Shown piece after piece: positions 1 through 10,682 of a stretch of DNA of 64,000 bases. The position numbers and the translations under genes were made by a program. The first letter of the stretch is position 1; each line of letters starts with the position of its first letter. Location: positions 17,700,501 to 17,764,500 of the forward strand of contig OX327705.1 in NCBI GenBank assembly GCA_946807835.1. The letters run 5' to 3'. Origin of the DNA: Ailanthus altissimus (taxonomy: Eukaryota > Streptophyta > Magnoliopsida > Sapindales > Simaroubaceae). The notes beneath the pieces were generated by a model. That model was not told the DNA's origin. It saw nothing but the letters and a program-made list of their open reading frames with translations, and made no database searches.

Positions 1-1393
1 AATCCCTTTCTCCACCTTAAGGCCTAAGCATACTGCTTTCGATTACTTCATAAAGTTGTGCGTAGCTCCAGTATCCACTAGCGCTTGAGTCTTCTTCCCG
101 TTAATGTAGGCTTCAACGTACATCAGCGCCTTTCCCATTGGCGCATGGGCTGCCCACTTGGCAATGAGGGCATTGAGCAACTGCAGACATCCCAATTGTC
201 CTTATTCGCCTGTTTGTTGATTCTCCAACATCGCGTTGATAGCCTTCTTCTTTGGACAGTCCTTCACCCAATGATCCCCATCGCAAAGGAAACAGCTAGA
301 TCTTGGCTTTCTCCCGCCGTTGCACTTCTACTCTCTCCCTGTGGGCGGTTTACCTTTCCCCTCCTTATCCTGCGGAGGTTGAGACTCCCTGGTTCCCCCA
401 CCTTTGCTGTGATTGGGCTTCGAATTTTTGGACTTCCCCGCATCATCCTTGCGGTAATCAGTGAGCGTTTTCGCCAATGCAAATGCGTCAGATATGTTTT
501 GCACTCCACGCCGCCTCAGCTCATTGGACGCTCATGTTTGTAACCCATCGAGAAAATTGAACAACAAGTCTTCTTCACTCATATTGGGGATCTGCAGCAT
601 CAATTGTGAGTACTCTTCTACGTACTCGCCAATCGACTTGATCTGTTTCAACTCCTTTAGACGCTTCCTAGTGTCGTGTGCCACATTCTCCGAATAGAAT
701 TGACGCTTCAGCTCCTGTTGTAACTCTGTCCAGGTGTTGATGGTGCAGGTACCCTTGCGAATCTCCTCTCTCTTCCTACGCCACCACAAAATTGCATGAT
801 CAGAGAGATATAGTCGCAGTGTTTACCTTATCCTCGTCCCGTACACCTAGGGCATCGAAGTATCTCTCCATCTGCCAAAAGTAATTATCGAGCTCTTTGG
901 CGTTCCGCTTCCCGCTGAACTCTTTGGGATTAGGAGCATCGACCCTCGGTGCAGACACCGTAACTTGAGCGACGACAGACCCGTTCGCCACCACCCGCTT
1001 GCACAGCACCACATCCTCCTTGACAGTTTCGAACCCACAGTGTAGCTCCCCTACTTGAGCTTGAATACTGTCCATTGTGGTGTGGACACTCTCCTGAAAA
1101 GCCTTAATCCAGTCTCGCTGCTTATCGGCGTAAGCCTCGATGGATGTGCTGATGAGGGACCGCAGCTCGTCTCCTTGAGTGTCGAGGCCCCCCTAGATCT
1201 TCTCTACTTGCTGCTCCAGCTCTCCAAGGCGATTTGCCGCCTTTCCGATAGCGCCGCTGACTACTTTCACTATACTCTCAACATCCTGACCTGGATCTAC
1301 TGACTTTTCGTGAACACTAGTGCCATGTTTCTTAGCTTTGGGGTTCCAACCCCTCTCTTCAGTCAAATCTGATGATCCGCCGTCTTTCTCCAT
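1..1393 (-). pseudogene. gag-protease of the Ty3/gypsy element (broken)
   Basis: A start at 1393 opens an N-terminal region rich in coiled-coil-like residues. It meets a TAG at 1193-1195 and then continues in the same frame to about 800. A one-base shift near 813 is needed to enter the gag core (LWWRRKREEI; 532-789), a retrotransposon gag domain. Further left are the zinc knuckle CFLCDGDHWVKDC (about 251-291) and the protease start, ALVDTGATH, with the catalytic DTGA near 60-80. A TAA follows just after it. The breaks show that this copy cannot make a polyprotein. The family assignment is firm because gag, knuckle and protease appear in the right order. Confidence 0.9.
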
Positions 1394-1403
1394 CTCTGAA
1401 CCT

Positions 1404-1415
1404 GTTTTGATACCA
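1404..1415 (-). other. Primer-binding site, initiator tRNA-Met type
   Basis: The minus strand reads TGGTATCAAAAC two bases inside the LTR. The plant initiator-Met primer site is TGGTATCAGAGC, so 10 of 12 bases match. Confidence 0.8.
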
Positions 1416-1417
1416 AC

Positions 1418-1875
1418 TGTCACGGACTATTTTCAAACCGTGCGGCCTTAGACGCGTTGCGTGCTAAGCAGCCAAGAAAACCACACAAAGAGAAGAAAGA
1501 AAGGCACACCAAGTGTTTGCACGAATGCTCTCTTATATTGCTGAAGAAAAAACAAAGCTATGAGATGAATTATACAAGTGAGGGTCTCCCCTTTTTATAG
1601 TAGCAGCCCTATACAATCAATGGCTGAGATCTAAACGATCTAACGGTGTACATACAAGATAGAGAACTATGCTCTAGAATATTCCTAGATACCATTCTAC
1701 CTTTTATGAAATTCTAATTAAGGTGAACTACCCTAATAAGCCATGGGCCAAGCCCGGTTCTCCATCCAAACAGCGGGCCTCTAGAAGCTCCGGTCCACGT
1801 ATCGCTCCATGGTCCAAGAGGCCTCTAGCAGGCCTAGTCGCGCACCAAGTGCTTGAGAGCACTTAGGACGTGACA
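1418..1875 (-). repeat. 5' LTR of the Ty3/gypsy element
   Basis: The 458-bp block begins TGTCAC and ends GTGACA, the TG...CA inverted termini expected of an LTR. It abuts the primer-binding site and gag and contains a TATA box on the minus strand. The partner LTR is outside the window, so its age and target duplication cannot be read. The outer flank that should be half of the duplication is CCAGG at 1876-1880. Confidence 0.85.
1591..1600 (-). promoter_or_regulatory. TATA box in the gypsy LTR
   Basis: On the minus strand this reads CTATAAAAAG followed by a G-rich stretch, inside the LTR and upstream of gag. It is the probable promoter of the element. Confidence 0.6.
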
Positions 1876-2295
1876 CCAGGAACCAAAAAGAAGGGCGACA
1901 CGTTGTAAAGGCTCGAATGAAGAAAACAAAACAAAATAGGCATACTACAGAGGCTTGTAATAAAAAAAAAGAAAAAAGAAAAAATGGGCGTTAAAACAAA
2001 AAGGGGTGTTAAAACAAAATGGGTTCCTCGAAAAAAAAGGAGAAGGGAGCTGCCAGGGGTTGAACGGAGACTTATGGCAAGGAACCTGAAGAACTTACGA
2101 CAAGGGAAGCATGATGCAATCTTGTGTTAACCTAAATTGGCAAAAATAATTTATAAAGCCGCAACATATAGGGCTTCCTTGAATTTTTGAACATTTATTT
2201 TTGCCAAGATTATTTTAAAATTTTTGTAGATAACCCCATGTTATGTATAATTCATTTTGACCTTCTACAAAATCGAGGATCGAAGATCCAAGCCC
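1876..2295. other. Unassigned stretch beside the gypsy LTR
   Basis: It holds a purine-rich low-complexity patch (A/G-rich, about 1910-2050) and AT-rich sequence. No coding potential or recognisable element was seen. Confidence 0.5.
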
Positions 2296-2425
2296 GATCA
2301 CATAACTTTGCTTTGAGGTCAATCACATGACTTCACCTTGAGGTCGAGTATGTAAGTCCACCCCGAGGTCAAGCATTTAAAAAAGTAAGTTTGCCTGAAG
2401 GTCGAGTACTTGAAAAATTAAGTTC
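2296..2425. repeat. Minisatellite array 1, unit about 25-33 bp
   Basis: Four degenerate copies are built around GAGGTC plus a short C/T-rich tail. The GAGGTC cores sit near 2315, 2340, 2365 and 2398. It is the first of four neighbouring arrays with different units. Confidence 0.6.
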
Positions 2426-2690
2426 TCACCTAACTTGATTACTTAAAAATTCTCATCAAAGATCTCTGAGCACCTAAACTCTACTTAAGCACAACTATTT
2501 AACCTCTCACCTTACTTGATTACTTGAACGCTACTAAGGACCCCAAGTCCTAAACTCTACCTATACACCACCACTTAGGCTCTCACAAAGTTCGATTACT
2601 TAAAAGATCTTACCAAGAACTTCGAACACCTAAATCTCAATGAGAACTTTGAGCACCTAAACTCTCACTAGAGGACCCCAAGTCCCCTCA
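2426..2690. repeat. Minisatellite array 2, unit about 78 bp
   Basis: Three degenerate copies of a unit carry TCTCACCT...TTGATTACTTGAA followed by CCTAAACTCT. They start near 2425, 2503 and 2580. The third copy is extended. Confidence 0.6.
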
Positions 2691-2764
2691 TGGGCTATGA
2701 TTATTTAAGCATGGAACTTGAGCGCCCTCATGGGTTGGGATTAGTTTCTCCATAAAAACCCAAA

Positions 2765-3050
2765 CCCTTGGGATAAAATATGAGTGCTTGCTATCAACAA
2801 ACTTAGGCTTTGGGATAAAATAAGGGTATTGTCTTCAACAAACCAAGTCCCGGGTATAAGATAGGGATATTCGCCATCAACAAAACTAGACCTTTAGAAT
2901 AAAATAAGAGTGTTTACCATTAACAAACCCAAGACTCAAGATAAAATAAAGGGTGCTCGCCTTTAACATACCAAAGCCCCTGGAATAAAATAGGGGTGCT
3001 CGACATCAACAAACTTAGGCCCCTAGGTTAAAATAGGGGTGCTCGCATTT
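2765..3050. repeat. Minisatellite array 3, unit 40-44 bp, seven copies
   Basis: The unit has the pattern GGATAAAATAGGGGTGCTCG, then CATCAACAAAC, then a C/G-rich link. GGATAAAA-type cores lie near 2771, 2813, 2853, 2897, 2940, 2983 and 3026, giving steps of 40-44 bp. Copies differ at many positions, so the array is old. Confidence 0.75.
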
Positions 3051-3096
3051 TATTGTTGTTTTTATGCTGGAAGATTTTACCCTCGAATTTTATGTC

Positions 3097-3740
3097 TATC
3101 TTTGTAATATTTAGTGTCACGGATCGGGCATTTGTTAATGACCAAAAATATTATTTGCTATTAACCCTAAAGATTAACCTATTAGATAATGATGCCTACT
3201 TGTCTATTTATACCCAAGACCTACTCAGGCCTATTTATACCCAAGACCTACCTAAGTTTCAGAGCCTACTTAATCCGTATTGCCCATTTGACCTGTATTG
3301 TTCATTCCTACTACTCTTAAAAAATTCATTATGAAATATTTTGTAATTATAAGCACAAGTTTGATTCCTTCTTTGAAACTTTGTAATGTCTAGTGTTATT
3401 GACTGAGCGTTCGTTAATGACCGAAAGTACTGTTTGTTATTGATCTAAAAAATTAACTTATTAAATAATGTTATCTATTCGTTCATTTATACCTAAAATT
3501 CACCCAAATTTATTTATACATAAAACTCACCTAAATTTCAGAGCTCACTTAACTCATATCATCCATTCTTACTACTCTTAAAAAATCTAGTACTCACGTA
3601 GCCCTACTACACTTGGAAAATCCAGTATTACCACATATTTATCATCGGTTGAATATTTATTATTAATTCAAAAAATTGATTTGTGAAGTGTTATTATTTA
3701 CCTACCTATTTATACTAAAAATTTATATAATTTTTATTCA
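3097..3740. repeat. Large tandem repeat, unit about 280 bp
   Basis: Two long copies (about 3097-3340 and 3381-3600) share TTTGTAAT, GTTAATGACC, a TATTTATACC-containing middle and CTACTCTTAAAAAAT at the end. A partial third copy begins near 3640. Together with the three arrays before it, this resembles the internally repetitive LTR or leader of a large Ty3/gypsy element. No coding domain is attached, so that reading is inference. Confidence 0.65.
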
Positions 3741-4360
3741 TGTGACACTAAATAAACAATTTTTATCTAAACGCACACTTGTACAAATCCTAACATCCAA
3801 AAAAAAAATACTTGTGAGCCTTCAAAGGCAGATGATAACAATGCCATTACGCCACAACATGCCCATTTCTTTTTAAAATAAATAATGAGAAGATTACTGG
3901 GGTATACTGCCACCGACCATTACATATTTATATATGTTTCTTCTCATTTCTGAATCCATTTTTTAAATCTGCATTGAGTAGTCCTCGAGATCGAGAGTGC
4001 TTCCTGAGTCCAAGAACTCCATATACGCATTGTCAGTACTTCCCCATCTCACAAATGTAAGGCAATGACTTAAAAAAAAGTTTTACAAAACAAAATTCGT
4101 CTCAATTACAATTTACGTAAACTTCTTGGTTTGATAGTTCAGTTCATTTTTTTCCAAAAACGAATACCCCTAACTTACCAAGTAATTTCTATTTTTTTTC
4201 CTCCCAACTTATAAACATATCCTATTATTCCCCTCTCAGTATCACTTTATCCACTTTTCTCCTTAAAAGTAACCTATTGGCCATATTGGGCTACAAGGGG
4301 GCAATAAAGAATGTTTAAAACATTTGGGAAGAAAATAAATGCGTGAGATACAGAAGGAAG
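3741..4360. other. AT-rich intergenic DNA
   Basis: There are no convincing coding regions or repeats. It ends at the candidate target duplication of the LINE. Confidence 0.5.
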
Positions 4361-4585
4361 TAACTAACATTTTCCTAACCTAATGGAGATTTTAGAGTCT
4401 CTCTGTCTCTCTCTTTGTGTGTGCACCTCACAAGGGAGAGAAATGTGAAAGGTGGTGTAGCCATCTTGGCTCAGGTAGTCACTTAGTTGAGGGTGCTCAA
4501 CTAAAGTGTGGTAGGTTAGGGTTATTAAGGAGATCTTTATTCTGGTATGAGGGTGTAAGTAGTAGCAGTGTATTAAATAGCAGGA

Positions 4586-5435
4586 ATGGACACTGAGAAG
4601 TTAATCCGGCTCTGTAAGTCGTTAAAAGTTTCATAAGAAGAGTGAAAAGTTTGAAGTAACAAGCGACCAGAAGGAAAAATGAGAACAAATGCAAGCAACT
4701 GCCTAGTCTGCAAGATCCTGTCATCCAAGCATTAAATAGAGATGTCTTTAGAAAAAAATTGAAACAAGTGTGAAAGGCTGGGACATACACATCGTAAATG
4801 TGAGGATTATAGGAAGAAAACCAAAAAAAAGCGAGAAGGAAATGAAGAAGGAAGTATGAATGTAGAAGATAACTTCGGCTATGGAGTATGGATCAGGGCA
4901 TTGTGATTAATGAATATTAGAAACTGAATAAGAGAAGGGACAAGGAAAGAATGCAGACAAGGAAGAATATGGAAGAAGATAAATATAGTAACTCAACAAC
5001 TGATAATTCATCCGTCAAAAAGTAGAAGGATGGATGGAAAAAGCAGAGGGAGGAAATGAAGGAGAAGATGTTTCGGGTCAAGGTGCAGGCAGAGACAGTC
5101 CAGAAGATCCGAATATAAACCTTGGTCTGAACCCGTGTAGGATTGTGGAGGTAGACCTGCGGGTTGCAATGCCGAGGAGGAAAGAGAATTTGAAAGACAT
5201 TAATGAAGATAGTGACAACCCTATGATGGATATAGACCCAAGCATTAAGTTGCAGTAAAAAATAAAAGAAAAGGCAAAGAGCGGGAGAATGGAAGAAGAA
5301 AACCTGGGAATTGGGAAAATGGCAGGAACAAAACAAGAGGGCAAAGATGGATTTAGTCCGAATGGAGAAGGCCTTATGGTCACGTATGAAATGGCCCAAA
5401 AACAGAAAATCAAAACAAAGCCGTTTTGGAAAGGC
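4586..5435 (+). pseudogene. LINE ORF1 (nucleic-acid-binding protein), broken
   Basis: The reading starts MDTEKLIRLCKSL at 4586, typical of plant L1 ORF1 starts, and meets a stop after about 16 codons. A zinc-knuckle remnant, CERLGHTHRKCEDY, lies at about 4771-4812. Its first cysteine pair is incomplete, while the H and last C are kept. An acidic, charged tail follows to about 5258. Several frames are needed, so this is a relic. The MITE at 5436 follows directly. Confidence 0.7.
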
Positions 5436-6045
5436 ATATTATTAAGAATATTTTAAAATATGGTTTAATATTAGTAATATTTATTAGTTTAAAAATAGAC
5501 AGTAATATTTAATTATTAAAAAATATTTTATTAAAATTAACGAAATTACGTAAAATGATTAAATTATTTTTTAAAACAATTCTCACCTTTAGAATACTAT
5601 TTATAAAATACATTAATTTTTTATTAATAAATTAATAACTTTAGATTTTAAATTAATTTAAATTATTAAAAAATAATAAAAATTAAAAACATAAGAGTAA
5701 AGCGACCAAAATGGTTACTTTAATGGGGGCCATAATACCCTTCTAACGGCAGTCGACGGTCATTTTGACTGCTTTACTTTTTATTTAATTTTTTTTTAAA
5801 ATTAAGTATTTAGATATAAAAATAATACTGGTTAAATAAGGAATAAATATGTTTGATTAGAGAAATAAGAGTGTTTGGATATAAGATTAAGATTATTTGA
5901 TTAAACAGCTTTAAAATAATAATATTATCTTTTTGTCAATTAATTTTAACAAAAAAATTTATAATAATTAAATATTATTACGTATTTTTTAAATTAATGA
6001 GTATTATTAAAATTAGGTTATATTTAAAGTTATTCTTAATAATAT
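5436..6045. mobile_element. Foldback MITE, about 610 bp, long terminal inverted repeats
   Basis: ATATTATTAAGAATA at 5436-5450 is repeated exactly as its complement at 6031-6045. The inverted similarity continues inwards for roughly 105 bp with scattered mismatches. A second inverted pair sits in the middle: AGTAAAGCGACCAAAATG near 5697 against CATTTTGACTGCTTTACT near 5761-5778. It has no coding capacity. A TA target duplication (5437-5438 and 6043-6044) is possible but cannot be told apart from the palindromic ends. Long AT-rich inverted repeats suggest a Mutator-type or foldback MITE, which is inference. It sits inside the LINE, so it is younger than the LINE. Confidence 0.7.
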
Positions 6046-6339
6046 TTTTTTTGAAAAAGTTAGAAGGAATTATAAAGTGAGGCTCAATAAAAAAGAGAAG
6101 AAAGTGGAAAATGACCGCAAGAGGCTCCAGCCCGAAAAAGAGCATGGAGATGCAGCCCATGTTAGGGAAAAGAAAAGAAACGAGGGCTTAAGTGAGAATC
6201 AAAATCAAGAGAAAAAAAGGGAAGTTTAAAACTAGCCAATGGTTTTTTGTCAGGGAGACGAGAAAAGAAGTTGTAGATGAAAGGAACGAGAAAAACTGTG
6301 ATTAAACGGCAGAGGCTAAATGCTAGCCCCGCCTAGAAT

Positions 6340-9300
6340 TATAAGGATAATAAGTTGAAATGTTCGAGGGCTGGGGAGCCCCCGAATATTCTGAGCTCTA
6401 AAAATTATTCTCCATGTAAATAAGCCAAAGATTTTATTTTTATATGAAACGAAACTTTAGAAAAAGTAGGTGAGGTATGTCAATAGTATGCTGGGAATGA
6501 ACAATTATTTTACGGTTGATAGGGAGGGGCTAGCAAGAGGAGTGGCCATGATGTGGCAAGATGATGTCAACCTGGAAATAATTTCATATAGCAAAGGCCA
6601 CAATTGTGCTCAGATAAGGGAGGCTCACTGAGATATATGAAATGCTAGAGGCAAAGCAGAAAAAGCATATTTGGGATCTTATGAGAAGACTAAACCAAAT
6701 GTATAATTTACATTGGGTGTGTTGCAGGGATTTTAATGAAATAATAAGGGCTGAGGAGAAGATGGGGGACAACCTAGACAAGCTGCCGCTATTGAAGATT
6801 TTATAGAAGTAACAAAGGAATGCAACCTTTCTAATATGGGATGGAAAGGTTTCCTGTAGACCTAGTCCAATAAATAGTATAAGGTTCACCTTGTAGAGGA
6901 AAGGCTAGATAGGTATTTGTGTAATGAGAGCTAGTGCAGTGGCATCGGTAAATTTGAAGTTCACCATTTAGCCTCTACGGGGTCAGACCACTGCCCAATA
7001 ATGTTGAAATTTTAGGAAAGAAATAAATGGAGGAATAGAAATAGAAGGAGTAAAGCAAGGTTCCATTATGAAAACATATGAGACCTTCACAATGATTGCT
7101 CAAACAAGGTCAATGAAAGATAGGAGTTGGCTGTGGAAGAGGGAAGATGTCTAGTAGAAATGTTCATTAAAAAATCAGAAAAGCTGAAGCACACACTGAC
7201 AGATTGGGGTAAATAGAATTTTGGAGGAATGAAAAGAAGGATAGAGCAGCTATCTAGAGAACTACAACAACTCAAGGATAGAAATGGTCAGTATGAAGAA
7301 GGTACTAAACTACAAGCTCTAGAAAAGAAAATCAATGCTCTACTGCATAAAGATGAAGTACTTTGGAGGCAAAGAGCAAGAGTGTCTTGGCTCAAGGAAA
7401 GGGGCAGAAATACAAAGTATTTTCATGCTAGGGCAACTCAAAGAAAGAAAAAGAATGAGATCAAAGGGCTAATGGATGAATGAGGGAGTTGGAAGGAGGA
7501 AGAGGATGAGATAGAGGGGTGACTTTAAAAGGGATCACTAAGAAGATAACAAGGCAAATGAATGAAGATCTCCAGAAGCCTTTTTCTAAAGAAGAAATCA
7601 TCAAAGCTGTGTGGTAGTCTAATCCCTCCAAAGCTCCAGGCTTAGATGGTTTATCCACTCACTTCTACCTAAATCATTAGGAGCATGTAGGAGAGGACAC
7701 AATCCAAATATGCCTGCACATTTTAAACCATAAGGGTAATGTTACTCCTTTAAACCACACACTGATAGCTCTTATCCCAAAGTCACAGAATCCACAAAAT
7801 CCAAAAGACTTTAGGCTAATAAGCTTGTGTAATGTAATATATAGGTTTATTGTGAAAGCAGTTGCAAATAGGCTTAAGACCTTCTTAAATAATATTGTTG
7901 CCCAAAATCAAAGTGCTTTTATCCCTTCTAGATTAATTAGTGATAATATCATAATTAGGTATAAGTGCTTGTATAAGATTAGAAATAAAAAGGGGTAAAG
8001 AGGGATATGTCGCCCTTAAACTAGATCTTAGTAAAGCATATGATAAGGTAGAATGGGACTTTTTGTTGGAAATCATAGAAAAAATGGGGTTTGACAGGGA
8101 ATGGACAATGCTGATTCAAAGATGCATAACTACAACAAGCTTCTCATTCATTTTAAATGGTGTAATGAGGGGTCATTTCAAGGTTGAGATGGGCCTTGGA
8201 CAAGGGTGCCCCCTGTCTCCCTATCTATTCATAATTTGTGCAGAAGCCTTCTTAACTTTGATCACTAAGGTAGAAAAGGAAAAATAGTTGAAAGAGATTA
8301 GTTTTAGTCATTCTCTCTCAGTTTCCAATCTTTTATTTGCTGATGACATTTTGATTTTTGTGATAGCCAATGAACAGGATTGCAGATGCTTGAGGAGCAT
8401 TTTTTATTGCTATAGTAAGGCCTCAGGACAACTATTCAACTATGCAAAATCCTCATTCTTCTTCAGCCAAAATTTCCTATAGGAGATAGTGTAGGTCCTG
8501 AAAGAAGTGTTCATGCTTTAGGAGGTGTCCAGACATGATAAATATTTGAGGCTCCCTTCAATGATAAGGATAAGAAAAGACACTTTCTTTAATGAAATAA
8601 AGTTGAGAATTATGGGGAGGATTAAGGGATGGCAAGAGAGACTGCTATCTAGTAGAGGGAAAGAAGTAATGCTCAAAGCCGTTGCTCAAGCAATACCAAA
8701 ATACACAATGAGTGTATTTCAATTCCTATGGGGACTTTGTGAAGACATTTAAATGATAATAAGGTATTGTTGGTAATCTGAAGAAGTAAGGAAAATGAGG
8801 ATTCATTGGGTAAGATGGAAGAAGCTATGCTTAAGAAAATATAGAGGAGGAATGGGCTTCAAAGAGATGGTATGCTTCAATCAGGCCCTCTTAGCAAAGC
8901 AGGGCTGAAGAATATTACAACATTCAGAGTCTCTAACAGCTCAGATTTTAAAGGCCAGATACTATAGAAACAACTAATTCATGGAAGCCAAAACTAGTAG
9001 TAATCCTTCATATGTTTGGAGGAGTATTTTGTGGGGCAAACAAATACTAGAGAAAGGCATGAAATGGTTAATTAGCTGTGGTAATGATGTAGATATCTAT
9101 AACAATAACTAGATTCCATGACTATTAACCATGAAACCTATTTCCCCCAAGTCACTCCCAATTGACAGTAAGGTGGAAATTTTTATTGATGAAAGAAATA
9201 ACTGGAATTTAGAGCTGCTCCGGCAATACTTCAAGGAAGAAGATGTAGAAGAAATTGCAAATATTTCACTATCGAAAGTCAAGCTAGATGATTCAGTCTA

Positions 9301-9470
9301 CTGGAAAATTGATAAAAGGGGAGTATATACTGTTAAGAGTGTATATTATGTAGGTTTACAAGGAAGAAATGTGGCTGAGCCAAGTTCATCTGAGTCACAG
9401 AAGAACTGGTGGAAGTTTATATGGACAATCTCAATTCCTCAAAAGGTGAGAGTTTTTTGTGGAGAGCTCC
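6340..9470 (+). pseudogene. LINE ORF2: endonuclease and reverse transcriptase, broken
   Basis: The apurinic endonuclease begins near 6350 (NVRGLGSPR, preceded by a TGA where Trp is expected). It includes an ETKL motif, DREGLARGVAMMWQ near 6520-6560 and TGSDHCPIML near 6980-7015. A linker follows at 7230-7480. The reverse transcriptase runs from about 7770 to 8750 with KDFRLISLCN, QSAFIPSRLISDN, LDLSKAYDKVEW, GLGQGCPLSPYLF and FADD (about 8335-8350). A C-terminal zf-RVT-like part lies at 9130-9460. In-frame stops near 8287, 8480 and 8750 and several frameshifts split it. The order and motifs are diagnostic of L1-type plant LINEs. Confidence 0.9.
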
Positions 9471-9561
9471 TAGGTTCAGCTCCCAAACCTTCTCTTTTTT
9501 TAATTTTTAAAAACGCATAAAACAACGCCTTTTTGCTTCAGAACAAAAGGGTTTGGATCAA

Positions 9562-9607
9562 CCCCCCCCCACGCCCCCACCGCCCTCCCCCCCCCCCCCC
9601 ACGCCCC
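9562..9607. other. C-rich tract with i-motif/G-quadruplex potential
   Basis: Several C-runs are packed into 46 bases, the longest being 14 Cs at 9587-9600, in an otherwise AT-rich region. The minus strand has the matching G-runs. It lies in the 5' untranslated part of the hAT element. Confidence 0.7.
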
Positions 9608-10682
9608 TCAAAAGGCCAAAACACGTCTCTGTCTGTCTCTCGCTCTTGGTCTTTGTCTCTCTTCTCCTACCTCCTTCTTTTGTCCCGACGTCCCTGACCG
9701 CCGTGATGCACCTAAAGGCCAAACTACCGAAGCTAAGCCGTCGCCCGCCATGTATGTTATTTTTTGATTTCTTATTAGATTTTTTATATCAATGGATTTT
9801 TAGAGATTAAGAAACGAATCAACATTTGAATGTTTTTTTATATACTGTTGTTTGTTGCGACTTCCGATTGTGTTGAAAAAAAGGGTTTTGTTTTGTTTTT
9901 TTGTTTTTTTAATGTTGTGTTTATTTGATTTCTTAGTATTTATTGATATATTAAAATTTATACCAATGAACAATTTTGATATCTACAACTACAACACACT
10001 ACTTAAAAGGTCAATTTGCAATTTGGCTAGTACTTTTGTTTTTGCATCTTCTCAACTTTTCATTCTTTTTTAAAATAAAAAATTTCTACTGTTTGATAAA
10101 AAATTTATTTTAAGTTCCAAAGCTTTTTTGAAAAGCCTACAGATTAATATTTATGGTATTTGAAAGAAGATTTATCACAAAGCTTTATACTTGAAAAAAG
10201 ATTAATACTATGGTATTTGAAAAGCTTGTAGAAATATGATGTTATCCTTTTTATATTTAGAAGATAATTTTTATAAGCTGTGATTTCTATGTGGCATCAA
10301 GTGGCCCTTTTTTTCAAATGTTGAAAAGAAGAAAATGAAAGCGTGGAAGCAAGTTGTCCATGAAATACAAAAGCCAAAATTCAATGTTGAAAAGGTCTTA
10401 TTGGCTCTTATTTGATTACTTTTTTTTCTCATGATTAAATCTTAAAATAAAAGATAGTAAGTTTGTGGGGTTTTGTTTAATCACAAATGAAAATTGAAGT
10501 CGAAATTTAAATAAAAAATAAATAAATTTTACATATTGGCTTCTGTCGACTAGCTATCTACATAAAAAATTTAGTCTATGTATTCAATCGACTGATTGAG
10601 TTCAAGTTTATAAGTCGAGGAGTCATGTTAGATATATATTTTTTTAATTACTTATAATTTATTTGAACTTATTTATTTGTAG

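Larger units (their letters stand above)
1..1875 (-). mobile_element. Ty3/gypsy LTR retrotransposon, 5' part only
   Basis: Reading leftwards from 1875 the order is LTR, primer-binding site, gag, CCHC zinc knuckle and the start of an aspartic protease, which is the 5' half of a Ty3/gypsy element. The rest, including reverse transcriptase and the second LTR, lies beyond the left edge. The gag type and the short CX2CX3HX4C knuckle resemble plant chromovirus-type elements; that clade placement is inference. Stops and at least one frameshift show that it is dead. Base composition is clearly richer in GC than the surrounding DNA. Confidence 0.9.

Noticed and set aside
4917..5437. Minus-strand open frames of 119 and 160 residues
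   Set aside because: They lie antisense to the LINE ORF1 charged tail; the hydrophobic composition is simply the complement of its purine-rich sequence.
9553..9810. Proline-rich 85-residue open frame
   Set aside because: It is created by the C-rich tract and adjoining pyrimidine-rich sequence. It lies in the 5' untranslated part of the hAT and has no homology that I recognise.
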